Below the pieces are notes generated by a model. That model saw only the letters and a list, made by a program, of their open reading frames with translations. It ran no database searches and was not told the DNA's origin. A stretch of DNA of 6,867 nucleotides from Alphaproteobacteria bacterium. Its GTDB lineage: Bacteria > Myxococcota_A > UBA796 > GCA-2862545. The DNA lies in contig JACKEQ010000087.1 of the NCBI GenBank assembly GCA_020632885.1, forward strand, positions 1 to 6,867, read 5' to 3'. The position numbers and the translations under genes were made by a program. Positions 6,218 to 6,867 of the stretch are shown piece after piece (the first letter of the stretch is position 1; every line of letters begins with the position of its first letter).

Positions 6218-6867
6218 ATGCGTTTGGATGCGACGACGGTCGCGGTGGTGACGGGCGCCGCGTCGGGGATCGGCGCAGCCCTGGCCCGCGACCTGGATCG
6301 ACGGGGAGCACGCCTCGCGATCTGCGACGTGGACGAGGAGGGGCTCGCGGCGACGGTGGCGGCCTGTGGCGGGCGTCCGCTGGCGGCGAGGGTGGACGTG
6401 TCCGACGAGTCGGCCGTGCGCGCGTTCGCGGACCGGGTGCTCGCCGAGCGCGGCACGCCCGGCCTGGTGGTGGCCAACGCCGGCATCGCGTTCGCCGGCA
6501 GCGTGGCGGAGGCCTCGACGGCGGACATCAAGCGGGTCATCGACATCGACCTGTGGGGCGTCATCCACACGGATCGGGCGTTCCTGCCTGCCATGCTGGA
6601 GGCCCGGCGCGGCGCCATCGTGAACGTCTCCAGCCTGTTCGGGCTCATCGGGGTGGCCGATCACGCGGCGTACTGCGCGGCGAAGGCGGGCGTGAAGGGG
6701 TTCACCGAGAGCCTCGACGCCGAGGTGCGGTCGCGCGGGCTCGAGGTGCTCTGCGTGCACCCGGGCGCCATCGCCACGAACATCATCAAGTCCGCCAAGT
6801 TCGGCCCCCTGTCCGGCAAGGCCGGCAAGCGCCTGTCGGAGGCCATCATCGACCGCGGCATGCCGCC
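6218..6867 (+). CDS. Classical SDR-family NAD(P)-dependent oxidoreductase, partial (C-terminus off right edge)
   Basis: The family interconverts alcohols and ketones or aldehydes using NAD(P)H. The frame is open from ATG 6218 to the right edge (216 codons); the C-terminal part that shapes the substrate pocket is missing. The start is supported by GGAGG eight bases upstream. The Rossmann motif TGAASGIG covers residues 12-19. Asp37 at the end of strand 2 (ICDVD) suggests NAD(H) over NADP(H). NAG (87-89) is the structural motif. Catalytic residues are Ser139, Tyr152 and Lys156 (YCAAK), with the usual 13-residue Ser-Tyr spacing. HPGAIATNI is the conserved nicotinamide-side loop. The position of the fourth tetrad residue, usually Asn in the (I/V)NLWG motif, is Asp111 (IDLWG). 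The ending after ATNI (IKSAKFG) resembles SDRs linked to lipid or fatty-acyl metabolism, but this is a weak hint. It is cytosolic, with no signal peptide. It is divergent from the kinase gene; a functional link to the alkB operon is only conjecture. Confidence 0.93.
   Translation, partial: MRLDATTVAVVTGAASGIGAALARDLDRRGARLAICDVDEEGLAATVAACGGRPLAARVDVSDESAVRAFADRVLAERGTPGLVVANAGIAFAGSVAEASTADIKRVIDIDLWGVIHTDRAFLPAMLEARRGAIVNVSSLFGLIGVADHAAYCAAKAGVKGFTESLDAEVRSRGLEVLCVHPGAIATNIIKSAKFGPLSGKAGKRLSEAIIDRGMP

Noticed and set aside
6182..6760. Upstream extension of the kinase frame to 6760
   Set aside because: The extra 193 residues are the antisense shadow of the SDR gene; the kinase domain begins right after ATG 6181.

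Overview
This is a very GC-rich bacterial window with codon use biased to G/C in the third position. It holds five protein genes and no RNA genes, insertion sequences, CRISPR arrays or prophage pieces that I can see. The long Ser/Thr kinase-ATPase-TPR protein is an architecture typical of Myxococcota (myxobacteria and relatives). That phylum is my best guess for the source, inferred from architecture and composition only.

Layout, left to right. Positions 1-369 (minus strand) hold the 5' part of a gene for a protein with ankyrin-like repeats, which runs off the left edge. A 132-bp divergent intergenic region follows (370-501). It carries two near-identical 18-bp palindromes with the same 8-bp arms, centred 29 bp apart, which are strong operator candidates. 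Positions 502-1536 (plus strand) encode an AlkB-type integral-membrane non-haem di-iron alkane hydroxylase with all its histidine boxes, probably starting at TTG. After 19 bp, positions 1556-2788 (plus) encode a thiolase-fold enzyme, almost certainly in the same operon. Its stop codon touches the stop codon of the next gene (tail to tail, TGATCA). Positions 2789-6181 (minus) encode a 1130-residue soluble Ser/Thr kinase fused to a P-loop ATPase and a TPR array. Only 36 bp separate its start from a divergent gene at 6218 (plus) for a classical short-chain dehydrogenase/reductase, which is cut off by the right edge after 216 codons.

How the parts may work together: alkB and the thiolase gene look like a small operon for hydroxylation of an alkyl or fatty-acyl chain plus acyl-CoA handling. 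It is probably controlled by a dimeric repressor (TetR-like by the look of the site) acting at the twin palindromes. The regulator, rubredoxin and rubredoxin reductase are not in the window. The SDR could act on alcohol or keto intermediates of the same lipid chemistry, but it is a separate transcription unit and the link is inference. The kinase is a signalling protein of unknown input and output. The most unusual signal in the window is the twin operator in front of alkB; I do not see a clearly new defence or mobile system.
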